From the NCBI RefSeq assembly GCF_905220365.1, contig NC_061127.1, positions 4,836,001 to 4,900,000 on the forward strand: a stretch of 64,000 bases of DNA. Direction: 5' to 3'. Below, in pieces: positions 24,347-35,597 of this stretch. Under the pieces are notes generated by a model that saw only the letters and a program-made list of their open reading frames with translations, was not told where the DNA came from and searched no databases. How positions within the stretch are numbered: position 1 is the stretch's first letter; each line of letters starts with the position of its first letter. Origin of the DNA: Vanessa cardui (Eukaryota > Arthropoda > Insecta > Lepidoptera > Nymphalidae). The translations under genes were made by a program, and so were the position numbers.

Positions 24347-25235
24347 CGTCATTATTTGCAGAATTTTCTTCATTTCATACAATTCATTGGTTTTATATTC
24401 ATTTGTTTTGTTATAAGTAGGAAGGAGGAAAAAAAAAGCGATAACGACGGCAAAAGTTACAACAGAAACACAATTGCATTGAAGATATTTTAGGCCATTT
24501 TGAATTAATGACGTTCGGTCGTGATCTTTGCCGCTTGGATTGGCTTTGCAACAAGGCGAGTTTACGTACACACCTAAAAAGTTCCAAGATGCAGTCTTCA
24601 TAACTTACATAAATTGTTAAATTACTTTCACGAAAATACTGATGATTATATACTGTGTAAACTGTGTTAGTAATGATTTGGACGGGGATGTACATTTTTA
24701 GGTGAAGTTGATAGGTATATGTGGGATATATGTTATGTTATATACAACTGTTAGAGATTCAAATAAATATGTAAATAATAGTGCAATCAAGAGCTTACCC
24801 GAATATAAATCGTACGGTTTTAGTCTTACGTATATTGTAAAAAGTGTTTTGTAAATAACATGTGAATAACTTTAATTACTTTTAATATATTTAATTGTAA
24901 TATATTTGATGGTAGGTAGACAACAGTACGCAGTATTGTTGTGTTCCAGTTTGAAGGGTGAGTGAGCCAGTGTAACTACAGGCACAAGGGACATAGCATC
25001 TTAGTTCCCAAGGTTGGTGGCGCATTGACGATGTAAGGAATAGGTAATATTTCTTACAGCGTCATTGTCTATAGGTGATAGTGACCACTTAGCCTCAGGT
25101 GGCCCACATGCTCGTCCGCCAACCTATTCCATAAAATAAATAAATAAATAACATTGGAAAATATTGTTTTGTATTCTCGATGGTTATATAAATGAATATT
25201 TCAGACTTACCGTTAAAAATGCGTCGTTTCGCCAT
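24347..25235 (-). CDS. Gene C: orphan single-pass membrane protein, 3' exon unresolved
   Basis: Exon 1 is 25211-25235 (MAKRRIFN plus one base, donor CG|GTAAGT). Exon 2 is 24347-24573 (acceptor CTTTTTAG, 2 bases plus 75 codons, donor ACG|GTAATT, phase 0). Together they give 84 residues: a basic N-terminus, Cys pairs (SPCCK; CNC at about 41-43), a membrane segment at about 43-60, an NKT sequon at 63 and a polar stretch to QIMT. Exon 2 ends in ACG in phase 0 after the membrane segment, as exon 1 of gene A does. A strong acceptor at about 24060 (polypyrimidine then CTACAG) would add only KAANNG and a stop. Reading through the donor instead adds a second hydrophobic stretch and a stop at 24305. 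The C-terminus is therefore open. Function is unknown. Confidence 0.48.
24910..25131 (-). repeat. Dispersed repeat family 2, inside gene C intron 1
   Basis: It reads AGTATTGTTGTGTTCCAGTT to GCTCGTCCGCCAACCTATTC and ends in ATAAATAAATAA. It is little diverged from the 4141 and 60950 copies, so it is probably a recent insertion. Confidence 0.8.
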
Positions 25236-25239
25236 TTTT

Positions 25240-27011
25240 AAATTAACATCTTATATTTAATCATAAAGTGTATATTGTATAAAATTTACCATTATAATTA
25301 TTATACTATTGTATGTTTTATAAGTTAAATCATCCTGCTAATTTTGTGATTCTATGCCGACAATATTTATATTGTCTTTAGAAAGTTAAAATATTTTTGA
25401 AGTATAAGATTTATGACATCTTTCTTAGGCAGAATCTTTTGTGCTAGTTATACAGATAATTATAACTTAAATTGTGACAGATTGCAGAAACCGTTAAACC
25501 TGAAGTAAGGCAGCAAGTTATAGTTTAAGAAAACAAAAATTTTAAATTTCTAGTAACATAAAAATTGTATTAATTTAGCTTAGATTTATTTTAAGGTCTT
25601 TTGCTGTACCGTTGTCTTCTTCTACATTCTCGTTGTGTATTATCTACTGGTAAGTATTATTCTTGTTGGTTTCAGTAGGCTTTATAAAAGTGCATCTGGG
25701 TAAGCGTTAAAAGCATTTTTAATTTAATTTATTGAGCTATATAAGCACGATGACGTCAAAAGGCTAAAAATATATTAATTCAATAAAACATTTAATATCA
25801 ACCTCATTTTAGTGGACTTCGGATAAAATGATATAATAGAAAAAAATATTTTTACAAAGCGGAGTACATTTCAACATATTTATGGACATCCATTTTGTCG
25901 GCTATTGTGTGGGGAACTGCATTGAAATGATGTGGAAAGCTGAAAAATATTTACTTTGGACCGGCGAACGGCCATTGACTAGATTGCAGAACTATTATGA
26001 GAAATAGCCCTGAAAACTACACCCAGAAAATGACGTTTACAGAATTCTCTCAGGGACCTTTACTTTGGTGACTAAGTGCCCACTTTTCTTAATGCCTCGT
26101 TTTGTTTCGAATTTCCAATTGTAACTATTATTTTTTATTAAGAAATAACATACTGAGTTAAAAAAGGTTTTATATGAACTACGAAGCTGTCTGACGTTGA
26201 CAGAATAAATAAACAGAAAATATATAGGATCTACATTAAAAGAATAAACGTTTTTGTTTTTTAGATATGTAAAGAGAATAGTGAATGGGCCACATTATGG
26301 TGAGTTTAAGCGACCACTTTAAGATTTCTGGTTAGCAATCCTTTCCAAAGTTGTACCTGTTGTCATACTAGGTTATGTATAATTTATCGGAACACTGTAC
26401 CTAAGTATTGTTATATGCCAGTAGAATATGAAAATTTTTACAATCGCTTTCTAAAAAGATTTCGATCATGTATCACTCTTTTTATGAAGTTGAAAACTGA
26501 ATATATAAATATTATAATAAAATATAAAATAAAATTTCATATCCATTTTTAAACTTAGTATAATTTGCATACAACAATTTTAAAGCATCGAACATACAAC
26601 ACGTCACAACTTGAGGTCAAAACACATCATAACTTTTTTATTAAAGATTTTATCAACGAGATTGTGTATCACCATCGTTGTTGCTACAAATCGAACAGCT
26701 GGAACCTCGTTTAGTTTTTGAACACAACTGGGACGACGATATATTATCTGTGAACAAGATATTTAATGACTAGTCTAGAAACTAGGAAACTAATTAGACC
26801 CAGCAGTGTTATTCTCTACGTAGTGAACGTATCTCACTAGTGAATTGTTAACAACCGACTAAGGATGATACGCTATTTTGTTTGCGTGTAGCCTTTATAC
26901 ATACATACGTTTTAGTTATCATAGATAATAGAATTATATAGTCTGACATTTTGCGATCGTGTGCTGCTTTGACATCTGAATTTGTTCTAATGGAATTCTA
27001 TTTTATATAAT
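25240..27011. other. Intergenic between genes C and D, nothing recognised
   Basis: This is AT-rich DNA upstream of gene C and downstream of gene D. I see no open frame with coding character and no clear repeat apart from a weak family-2-like phrase near 26270-26400. Confidence 0.45.
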
Positions 27012-29493
27012 TTACCGAAGACAGTAAAAATACTTAATATTATTATTATTCTGAAATATGTTTTCTGAGTAAAAGGTGTGTACTTTGTGGCCTGTAAAAA
27101 TTTTTAAGCACCTTTTTAGAATGTTGTAAATAATCATAAATGTTTTTAATCTCTTATGTAATGATTTTTTGTCATCAATTTAAAATGAGATAGTCGTTTT
27201 AACCGTCGGTCGGTCATCTTTTATAAATATTAAATTAATATTTCAAATTCGAAAAATCTATGTACATAAATTAAAAACTACATTACTAATATCAAAATGT
27301 ATGTGTACTTACGTTTACTTAAAAGTATTGAGTGTATTGACTTGTACTTCGGAGGTGATGACGTCAAATTTGGTATCGGTACTCTGGAAGATTTTGATAT
27401 GAATATATCTTATTGATATTCATGAGAAACGTACAATAAGACAAGATGACGTACCGTGAAGGGACATCGCTGTTATTACTAAGCCGTCTCTTGCAGCCAG
27501 ACTGAAAAAAATAATTAGATTTCATTGCTCTTTCCATTTCATACCATTGGATGCATATACATCTTTTATCATCGTGTTTGAATATTGCTGATCCTGCTAT
27601 TCAAATAAAATGTTTATTAATTACACAAAGACTAGAAAAAATAAAGACTTTTTGTTTTGAGTAAAATGTCCACCTGGTGTTAAGAGTTCACCACCGCTTA
27701 TTCATATAGAAATATTAATAATTCCTTACATCGCTAATGTGTCACCTACTGTGGGTACTATGATGCTACGTCCCTTGTGCCTGAAGTCACATGGCTCAAA
27801 ATGGAATACAACAATACTGACAACAACTATTTGGCGCTAGAATATCTGTGGATGGTAGGTACCATGGGTAGGTACCCAGACGAGCTTGCACAGAGCACTT
27901 TCCTCACGTATGTATAGCAAAAAATAACACTTGAATGCAACATGTTGGTGCATGTCTTAGAAAATCTTTTAATACATGCATTATCCTAACAATAGTAACA
28001 ACCAGTGAACGAGAAAAGCGTAAGGATTATGATATTGCTGATCTTAATTTCAATAAGCCAACTTTAGTTTAGTTCAGTGTACGTGTTCTAATATTTTAAA
28101 ATTTCACCATTATATACAGTAACTCAAAATAAGCGAAACTCTCACACATAAAAATGGTTGTGTTTTTTATTATGGTATAGGTTGGCGGACGAGCATATGG
28201 GTCACCGAATGGTAAGTGGTCACCATCACCCATAGACAATGACGCTGTAAGAAATGTTAACTATTCTTTACATTGTCAATGTGCCACCAACCTTGGGAAC
28301 TAAGAGACAAGTACATATAAGTTACACTGGCTCATTCACAACAAACCAAACACAAAAATAGTGAGTACTGTTATTTGGCGGAAGAATAACTGATGAGTGG
28401 GTGGTACCTATACAGACGGGCTAGCACAGAGCCCTACCACCAAGTATGGCTTATTTTCATCCATAGACTTACCTTGGAGCATGAAGAGAAACCAATTTCC
28501 CTTAAAACTCGTTCGTCGTAACTTGGCATAGTTTGAAGTCTTGGATTTGTATTGACAGCTGTTGATGTCTGAACATAGCTCTCGCTAGGAAATAATATAT
28601 CGTCCTTTTGTTTATCCTTCTCTGAATATTTACTAAAAAAATTGTCTTTTAAAAATGTTTCATCGTCTTTTTGTTCCATTTTTCTGATGTCATATTGAGC
28701 GTTGGCTACATCTTCTGTAACAACGTGATCTGTTTCTTTAAATACATTAAGGTAGCTTTCATGATTTACATGCAGTAAACATTTTTAACGAGTGTTTAAA
28801 AAGGAGTGTAATGTTTCTAATAAAGTTAAAAAAAAGGTTTTGTATATTTTTATAGTATAAGAAGGTGTAAGGACAAAAGGTCCATCAACATGATACACCA
28901 CATATTAAGTTATCGCCACAATTCAAACACATTAGCATAGTTAGAAATAGTAAGCATTCCTGACATCGCCAATGCACTTCCTTAGCTTAAGCTTGGGTGC
29001 CATAGTGCTTTCTTAAAGGCGCTTCTTCAGTTCCTTTTGACTGATGCACTAATTTGCATATAATTCAAAACGGAACAAATAAAATAACAATACAAAGTTT
29101 TGTCATTTGGCGGTGGAAGATCCCATAGTCGTAGTATGTACCTAATCGTACGGTATCGTTATAATCCTTAAATTATCCCGAGTGCCATTGGCTTTAATAA
29201 ATGAATTCATTTATTAATACAGGACAGTCGTAAATTTAATTTAAATTCACTACGTTTTTCAACTAAGCTGTTAAGAATATTGTTATAAATTTAAATATAA
29301 ATTAACCTGCGATAATACTTTGTATAGGCGGACGTTCTTGGACCACTTTGAGTATGTACGCAAGCATTGCGATTATTAAACAAAGTCCAAAGGATATTAC
29401 AAAAAGTGATTTTTTTACAAAGTCTTCGAAACACTCGACCAAATCGTCCATACAACATTCTAAGCTGTCAGCAAGCGCTCTGTTTGAACACAT
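27012..29493 (-). CDS. Gene D: orphan membrane protein, 5 exons
   Basis: Proposed exons are 29307-29493, 28473-28729, 27455-27501, 27313-27383 and 27012-27091. Each junction has an AG acceptor and GT donor, and every phase fits without an internal stop, giving 213 residues. Exon 1 (62 codons) has an acidic, Cys-containing N-terminus (LECCMDDLVECFEDFVKK) and one membrane segment at about 29-48. Exon 2 is highly charged (MEQKDDETFLKDNFF, then YSEKDKQKDD) and looks disordered. Exons 3-5 are basic and Ser/Pro/Asn-rich. The exon 1 donor GTTAAT is weak. A good polypyrimidine tract and CAG lie upstream at about 29538, so an extra 5' exon is possible and the start may be elsewhere. The 28173-28443 repeat sits in intron 2. 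I see no resemblance to a known family. It could belong with genes A-C by location only. Confidence 0.5.
27664..27905 (+). repeat. Dispersed repeat family 2, diverged copy in gene D intron 2
   Basis: Landmarks ATTCCTTACATCGCTAATGT, CTACGTCCCTTGTGCCTGAA and CAGACGAGCTTGCACAGAGC appear in family order. It is an older copy. Confidence 0.65.
28173..28443 (+). repeat. Dispersed repeat family 2, full-length-like, in gene D intron 2
   Basis: It runs from ATGGTATAGGTTGGCGGACG to GGCTAGCACAGAGCCCTACC. It ends about 30 bp from the donor of gene D exon 2. Confidence 0.8.
28862..29120 (+). repeat. Very diverged repeat, probably family 2, in gene D intron 1
   Basis: CCTGACATCGCCAATGCACT followed by a GGGTGCCATAGTGC phrase and later CATTTGGCGGTGGAAGATC recall the family 2 order. 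Confidence 0.4.
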
Positions 29494-29539
29494 TTGAGAA
29501 AATTTCGGTACCACTAAAACATGTAATACATATACCTGA

Positions 29540-30235
29540 AAGCAGAAGGAAATATTTGAGGTATATCAAGCGCTCATTCAAGCGATAAAATAAAAATACT
29601 CAGTCTAGACAAAACCATTAAGATTCAAAGAGAGATTGTAAAGCGCTTCGTAATCTTGCAAAATGTTACCAAAGCGTTAGTATACTCTGTGACATTTTAT
29701 TTTAACGGTTAAATAACGTGATCGTTTTTAAATATTCAAAAAGAAAAATGTGTTACGAACCAAGCGATTATTTTTACATTTTTGAAATATTGCGAATATT
29801 TTCTATACCCAAAAACAGGGCGCATAGTACGTTGAAATTTTTAATTTCACACTTTATTTCGAAACATATGTAGGTGTTAATGATTTTTCCTTTGACATAT
29901 TATGCTCAATTTTGACATTAATCTTTTTAAAATCTTCTTATTTATAGATCTAATTTAGTATAAAAGTCTAATAAACTGAAATGTTTTTTTTAATGTAGAA
30001 AATTAATAAATATAGAGTAAATATTAAATTATATATAAATATGTGTAGATTTATCTTGGGATTCTTGAGTTAAATTTTCTTTTTGCGAAAACATTAATCA
30101 AACTTGTTTGCCAATATATAATAAAACATAAATATTTATTTTTTGTATGAACTAAATGTTTATTATTTGGAATTACAAATAAAAACCAATATACAAAAGG
30201 CATATTGTAGATAAGTTTAGCTTCTAAAGTTGTTT
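29540..30235. other. Upstream of gene D, nothing recognised
   Basis: AT-rich DNA that would contain any 5' exon or promoter of gene D. No ATG-bearing exon with a matching donor could be picked out. Confidence 0.4.
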
Positions 30236-30446
30236 TGCCTAATGGTACTTGGTAAATGATGACACACAACTGGCCATAGACATTGGCGCCGTAAGAGATT
30301 TTAATTATTTCTTCTACCAACTTTGTGAACTAAGTTATTATGTCCCTTGTGTCTCTAATGGCTCAATCACATATAAATCGGATCAGAATATATGATGAGT
30401 GGGTCATACCTACTCAGACGTTCTTGTAAGAACCCTACCACCAAGT
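30236..30446 (+). repeat. Dispersed repeat family 2, 5'-eroded
   Basis: GGTACTTGGTAAATGATGAC, ACATTGGCGCCGTAAGAG and AAGAACCCTACCACCAAG follow the family order. Confidence 0.6.
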
Positions 30447-30449
30447 AAA

Positions 30450-31080
30450 ATTTATTCATAAATGTCATTCCTACGAAAAAGTATTTATATAAAACATACA
30501 AAGAAAAACCGCACAAAAGGATAACTTATCTATAATTATATACATATTTAAACTAATAATGTAGCAAAAAATTGATTTATTAAAAAATATTTTCTTCAAA
30601 TAGTTAAAAGATACGATAAAGAATTCACCAAGAAAAATGATTTATTTAAAGAACTGAGCTATACATTTTGTAGTTATTAATGAAAATCAAATAAATTTCA
30701 AACGATGAAAAAATATTTGAAGTGTAAGCATCTGGTTTTTCCATATGGCTTATCTATGCTAGTTTCGTTGCAATATATTCTGCTACCGTCACGTCATCAT
30801 AAAGGTCTTCTCTACATAGGCGGTTAATTACTTGCCAAGTTTGAAGTTACATTAGAATCCTGAGAACAATGTTTTCACAAAATAAATATCAAATACAACA
30901 CTACTGTATTACTTGTCATGAAATATTAAATAAATGGAGAGGAAACTAATGTTACGACGAATTCAATGTTGACTGGATGTTGAACGTTGGAGGGACATTT
31001 AATACTGATTATTAAAGGACGAACCTGACTATACATAACGTAGAATTTCAGAATAGAAGCTTGAAATACTTTTAAAAAGG
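30450..31080. other. Intergenic, nothing recognised
   Basis: AT-rich DNA between a family 2 repeat and a LINE fragment, with no convincing frame. Confidence 0.4.
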
Positions 31081-31089
31081 ATGTTTTTC

Positions 31090-31890
31090 CATTTGACCGT
31101 ATCCAACGCAGAGCAGGTCGACGAACAAGCCCTATTCAATGTGCTTGATCTAGCTTTGCGTATTAATCAAATGTCATTCTGCATCTTCTGCAGCATTTTT
31201 CACGGGGAATATTCAGAGGATTTTTTTAGATTAATCCCGACTTCTGAACTCAACCTTCGGATATCTCGTAGCCCAAGAACGATCACAGTGGCGTGCAATT
31301 GGAAAGGCCTATGTCAAGCAGTGGAAGAACATGAGCTGTTGATGATGTAACATTTCGTCAAAATTTCCAAGGTGCCCGTGCCTATATGTCCAAAACTTCA
31401 TAACAGCGAAATTTTTCAGACATTTTCAAACAACAACCACTTTGTCGAACCAGTTTTCGGCATTCAAGAAAATATCGTACTTATTTCGTAACGGCCGGCA
31501 ATGAACATACAAGCTCCCCAAAGATTGGATGTCCATGGGCAGTGGTGTGTGGCAGCCGAGATGGCCCAGTGGTTAGAACGCGTGCATCTTAACCGATATT
31601 CAAACCCAGGCAAGCAGCACTGAATATTCATGTGCTTAATTTATCTTTATAATTTATCTTGTGCTCGGCGGTGAAGGAAAACGTCATAAGGAAACCTGCA
31701 TGTGTCTAATTTCAAAGAAATTCTGCCACATGTGTAATCCACCAAACCGCATCGGAACAGCGTGGTGGAATATGTTCCAAACCTTCTCCTCGAAGGAAGA
31801 GGAGGCCTTAGCCTAGCAGTGACAAATTTAAAGGCTGTTGTTGTTGTATGGGCGGTGGTAGTCACTTTTCATCAGGTGAGCCTCGTTTTT
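31090..31890 (+). mobile_element. Degenerate 3' end of a Jockey-type LINE, split by a SINE
   Basis: An open frame (31081-31350) includes SFCIFCSIFHGEYSEDFFRL. It matches CIFYRIFHGECSEELFGLIP in the LINE at 43231-44984, so this is the C-terminal part of the RT ORF. Stops and indels follow. The 3' tail text (GATGTCCATGGGCAGTGGT and later CATCAGGTGAGCCTCGTTTT) flanks a SINE inserted at 31547. The element is dead. Confidence 0.75.
31547..31847 (+). mobile_element. tRNA-derived SINE (family 1), nested in a LINE, with target duplication
   Basis: The head AGATGGCCCAGTGGTTAGAA (box A-like), an eroded box B region (TTCAAACCCAGG) and the complete body end in GCTGTTGTTGTTGT. The flanks 31535-31546 (ATGGGCAGTGGT) and 31848-31859 (ATGGGCGGTGGT) form a 12-bp target-site duplication with one mismatch. 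This fixes the boundaries and the order of insertion. Confidence 0.85.
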
Positions 31891-31899
31891 CACAATAAA

Positions 31900-32525
31900 A
31901 AGGAGATTCAATTATATGTGACACTTATGAAACTAATTTATACGTCACGTGTGTAGCAAGCCACGACGTAGCAATGCTCGCCGTCTATTTTCCGTAATCC
32001 ATAATAAACTCGCAATATTTGCGGCTCGCGTCAGCAGGCATCCTTCGTGATGGATCGACGATCCTTCGCTTTGATTTATTTCACTATTATGAACGAGACC
32101 GACCCTATCTATTATGTTTTTGGCTTCACCCGTTTCTTTATGATTTTTATTTATGGGTCAAGTTTTATTTCAGTTTCCGAACTTTTATTATTACATTTTA
32201 TAAATTACTTAAAAATAGACTATTGATTTAGATTTAGTACGATTTTAGTACATACTACACAATTAAAATACTTATCATTAAAATTATGATCGTCTTAAAA
32301 TGCATCGCTAAGATTTAATAAAAATATCAATTATTTAAATTATGAAAAAAAATTACATAAAAACAAATATATATTTTTAGAACCAGAAGTAGGAAGTAGG
32401 TTAATCTCTAAAACAATTATATTACACCGTAATTATATTCGCGATCTCAACGTGTCAACCACAAATCTCCTGCCTTTTTTTTTTAAAGGTAAGTTGTGTG
32501 TCTTGACGCAGATGTTGTTTGTTTA
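31900..32525. other. Intergenic left of the composite repeat block
   Basis: There is no gene. The phrase GCTTCACCCGTTTCTTTATG suggests further transposon debris. Confidence 0.35.
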
Positions 32526-32527
32526 TA

Positions 32528-32529
<2 letters not shown>

Positions 32530-32590
<61 letters not shown>
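32530..32590. repeat. (TA)n microsatellite, left border of composite unit 1
   Basis: An uninterrupted TA run of about 60 bp immediately precedes CATCCTACAACATTTTTGGC, the first bases of unit 1. Confidence 0.95.
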
Positions 32591-32594
<4 letters not shown>

Positions 32595-32869
32595 CTACAA
32601 CATTTTTGGCGTCATGCACGTGGTGCATCATTACGACGTCCCCAAGTTCCCCTTAGTTTAATTAACATGTCTTAATGAATACTGCTTAGTTTATTGATTT
32701 CCAGGTCCTTGGGATACGTTGTTTTCCGATATGAAAAAAATTCGTGATATTCATCTTTCAGTCATGCCCAAACATTTTTGAACCCCTCACCATGATGATA
32801 CATTTCAGGCATCCTAGATATATCGATCATAATTTACCTATGGCATCGATTATTTAGCGTCCTCAGAAG

Positions 32870-32982
32870 ATGGACTGTATTTGGAAGTGCGACGTTGCCA
32901 GCTTTAGGTTTGTTGTCTCTTTCTTTTCCTATCGCTGTTCTGTACAAACAGTTCAACGTTTATTTTGTTCCAATATTCGTAA
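32870..32982 (+). other. Exon-like segment in unit 1 (acceptor altered)
   Basis: It matches 35877-35986 in unit 2 at nearly every base, but the acceptor reads CTCAGAAGATGG instead of CACAGGATGG. One frame gives a hydrophobic run (TLPALGLLSLSFPIAVLYKQ) ending at TTC|GTAAGT. Confidence 0.35.
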
Positions 32983-33434
32983 GTCTTATACATATACGGA
33001 TGCCCGATATGTTATAATGTGTAAATACGAATCTTATACTTCCTATCCTAGATTACGCCGACGACTGTTGTACAGTATACACATCTCACGGAGGATCAGC
33101 GAAAAACTTGGTCGATTTGAAAATTTCTAAATTGGATTCATATTTGGTTTGCGTAAATATGATCGGGTCTCTCATTTTCGCTCTTAGCACAAATGGCTCT
33201 GCCCATAAAACTTCATCGGAATAATTATGTCCTCTCTATCATATTATTTTGTTGTTGTATTTGTTATCTCCTGTGTTTTATTTTTCCTATATGTCATAAA
33301 AATCTACCTACCAAATTTCATATTTACAATAATAAAATGATAGTATTTATAATAAAATGAATTTACTGGGAACAGTGCTTTCATTTTATAGCTGGTAGCT
33401 TGCAGCCACATAGTACCATCACAAATAATACTGT

Positions 33435-34217
33435 ATGTCTCAAGATCGCTGTATGTCTCACTATCGCTCGGCTATTGTACAAGGTTCAATTTTGGGTCCC
33501 TTTCTATTTCTGGTATATATAAATGATCTTCCATTCTATGTTAAAGGTATTTATGATATAGTGTTGTTTGCTGACGATACTTCACAGATTTTAAAGGTTG
33601 ACAAAAAAACTGACTATGACGACGTGAACGGTGCATTATCACAGATACACAATTGGTTTACAGTAAATAATTTAGTTTTGAATGCTCAAAAAACAAAATG
33701 TTTAGTTTTTACTCTACCCAATGTTAGAAAGCCTAATTATAAGATATCTTGAAACGATGACTTTTTCTCAGGAATAGAATTGGATTCCAAACTTCAGTGG
33801 ATTTCTCATTCATCATCCCTAACAGGAAGACTCAGCTCCGCAACATACGCGATTAGAAAAGTTAGACAACTAACTGATGTTGATACCGCTCGTCTAGTAT
33901 ATTTTGGTTATTTTCACAGGAATATGTCATATGGCATATTACTTTGGGGTAACGCTGCAGATATTGAATCTATCTTTATTTTAAAAAAGAGAGCAATCCG
34001 GTTTATTTATAATCATGAAGCTAGGGACTCTCTTCGGGATCTTTTTAACAAAGTAGGAGTACTGACTGTTCCGTCACAGTATATTTACAACAATATTATG
34101 TATATTCACAGTAACATTGATCACTTTGATAAAATCAGTGATCATCGTTGTATGTGCACTAGAACTAAGGATAAGCTGATAACGCCAAGTTTCCGACTCC
34201 GCAATCCGATTCTATAA
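33435..34217 (+). pseudogene. Dead LINE reverse transcriptase fragment, unit 1
   Basis: The palm-region motifs IVQGSILGPFLFLVYINDLP and VLFADDT (catalytic Asp pair) are followed, after an in-frame TGA at about 33750 and a 24-nt deletion relative to unit 2, by the thumb and C-terminal part (SKLQW, LTGRLSSATYAIRKVRQLTD, MSYGILLWGNA, KKRAIRFIYN). This is a CR1/Jockey-like non-LTR retrotransposon. Only the C-terminal half is present. It cannot encode an active enzyme. Confidence 0.85.
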
Positions 34218-34259
34218 TAAAATTCCGCAGACATTTTTAACTTTGCCGTTTCGTAAATT

Positions 34260-34545
34260 CAAATCGATATTATTCGAAACAAGATTTTATAGATGATAAA
34301 AAAGCGTGGAGGTAATACCTGTTGACTTCCTAGCAGGGTATATTAATTTATATAATTGTATTCATTAACATGACTTTGTATTTTTTAAATGTTGAAAAAG
34401 AGTAACTACTGAGTTTCTTCTCGGTAGAATCTACTTTCCGAACCGGTGGTAGCTTCACTTAATTGTAAAATGACGATTCAAAAGTTTTTGTTAAAGCCTA
34501 CTTGAATAAAGTTTATTTTGATTTTTGATTATGTTTTTTTGATTG
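34260..34545 (+). mobile_element. LINE 3' UTR and tail, unit 1
   Basis: TTCTTCTCGGTAGAATCTAC, CCGAACCGGTGGTAGCTTC and AGCCTACTTGAATAAAGTTT are followed by TTTTGATTTTTGATT. This wording is typical of the 3' UTR of lepidopteran non-LTR elements. The tail abuts the minisatellite. About 240 bp present in unit 2 are missing here. Confidence 0.75.
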
Positions 34546-34862
34546 GGCGTCCGTATACAGCTATTGGGCGTCCGTATACAGCTATTTTGCGTCCGTATAA
34601 AGCTATTTTGCGTCCGTATACAGCTATTGGGCGTCCGTATACAGCTATTGGGCGTCCGTATACAGCTATTGGGCGTCCGTATAAAGCTATTGGGCGTCCG
34701 TATATAGCTGTTGGGCGTCCGTATACAGCTATTGGGCGTCCGTATACAGCTGTTGGGCGTCCGTATACAGCTATTGGGCGTCCGTATACAGCTATTTTGC
34801 GTCCGTATACAGCTATTAGACGTCCGTATACAGCTATTGGGCGTCCGTATACAGTTATCAGT
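34546..34862 (+). repeat. 21-bp minisatellite, about 15 units
   Basis: The unit begins GGGCGTCCGTATAC and ends AGCTATT, with point variants (GGG/TTG/AGA at the head). Because 21 is a multiple of three, every frame stays open: plus strand IGRPYTA heptads, minus strand YGRPIAV. The 115-codon open frame here is a by-product of the repeat and is not a gene. Confidence 0.95.
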
Positions 34863-34904
34863 TAAGCGGATATAGATTCCCTATACAAACTTCTACTTTC
34901 CTTT

Positions 34905-35045
34905 TTTATCTCGTTAGGGTATGATTTTGGAGACAAAATTATCCTATGTTCTTCTCTACAATGTCTCCATACTAAATTTCATCTAAATCGGTTTAGCAGT
35001 TTAAGCGTGAAAAGATAACAGACAGACAGAGATACTTTATGTTAT
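34905..35045 (-). mobile_element. Retroelement-tail-like repeat in unit 1
   Basis: ATACTAAATTTCATCTAAAT, then CGGTTTAGCAGTTTAAGCGT, then ACAGACAGACAGAGATAC. This is the reverse of the 11336 family. It is also present in unit 2 at 38440-38585. Confidence 0.65.
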
Positions 35046-35229
35046 TATTATGAATAATTAATATAAATATTAATTATTGTAAAATATTTAAAAAAATTCT
35101 TCCACGAAGTCCTCGGGAATTCATAATATATTCATTATTAATATATTTATTAAACATTAAATAAGTTCCAATGACAGTTTATTTCTACACACTGATGTAA
35201 AACAAACAATAATCAAGCACCGAATATGT

Positions 35230-35580
35230 ATTACGCAAGTCGTAAGGGAAATGAGCGAGACGGCAACGTCGCAATTTTGGACGCCAAATAAGCGAATCCG
35301 TAGTCAGGAATTCCCCCAGATATACTGTGTGCGATATACGCGCTGCGGCAGCGCCTCACCTGCGCAGTGATTTCTTCCGGAACTTTTCAATATTTTATTT
35401 CAAATATTTTAAGCGATTTTTAGCTTCCGTCGATTTTTGTACTACGGCTAGCTAAGATGAATAGGACCTCAGTGCCACCGGCTAAAAAAGTGGCGTCCGG
35501 TATACGGACGCCAAAAGCAGGTGGACGTCAGTTTAAATGCATTTTCGCCTTCAGTGGACGGCCAATTGTTTGCGGGATAA
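35230..35580 (+). other. Promoter/first-exon-like segment in unit 1
   Basis: A GC-richer stretch (ATACGCGCTGCGGCAGCGCC, about 35336) is followed by CTAGCTAAGATGAATAGGAC. The frame from the ATG at 35457 begins MNRTSVPPAKKVASGIRTPK and stays open to the (TA)n tract. The copy at 38735-39063 is nearly identical. It could be the 5' end of a host gene caught in the duplication, or a non-coding part of an element. I see no family match. Confidence 0.3.
35492..35512. repeat. 8-bp stem hairpin GGCGTCCG/CGGACGCC, unit 1
   Basis: Stem 35492-35499 and 35505-35512, loop GTATA. The right half reads, on the other strand, GGCGTCCGTATAC, which is the core of the minisatellite unit 650 bp upstream. Confidence 0.85.
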
Positions 35581-35597
35581 ATATATATATATATATA
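35581..35597. repeat. Short (TA)n between composite units
   Basis: A 17-bp TA run joins the end of unit 1 to the CATCCTACAAC head of unit 2. Confidence 0.9.

Larger units (their letters stand above)
32591..35580 (+). repeat. Composite tandem unit 1 (about 3.0 kb)
   Basis: The segment is repeated in the same order in unit 2 (35598-39063) with high similarity. The order is: CATCCTACAAC head; splice-acceptor-like TGATTTCCAG (about 32701); an exon-like segment at 32870; a dead LINE RT fragment (33435-34216); a LINE 3' UTR; a 21-bp minisatellite (34546-34862); an element tail with CAGACAGACAGAG; a GC-rich stretch (35330-35390); and an ATG-led frame with a hairpin (35457-35580). It runs into a (TA)n tract. 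Direct tandem duplication is the simplest reading. Confidence 0.8.

Noticed and set aside
24411..24695. 94-codon frame overlapping gene C exon 2 in another frame
   Set aside because: The alternative frame splices in phase with MAKRRIFN and yields a clean membrane segment. This one does not.
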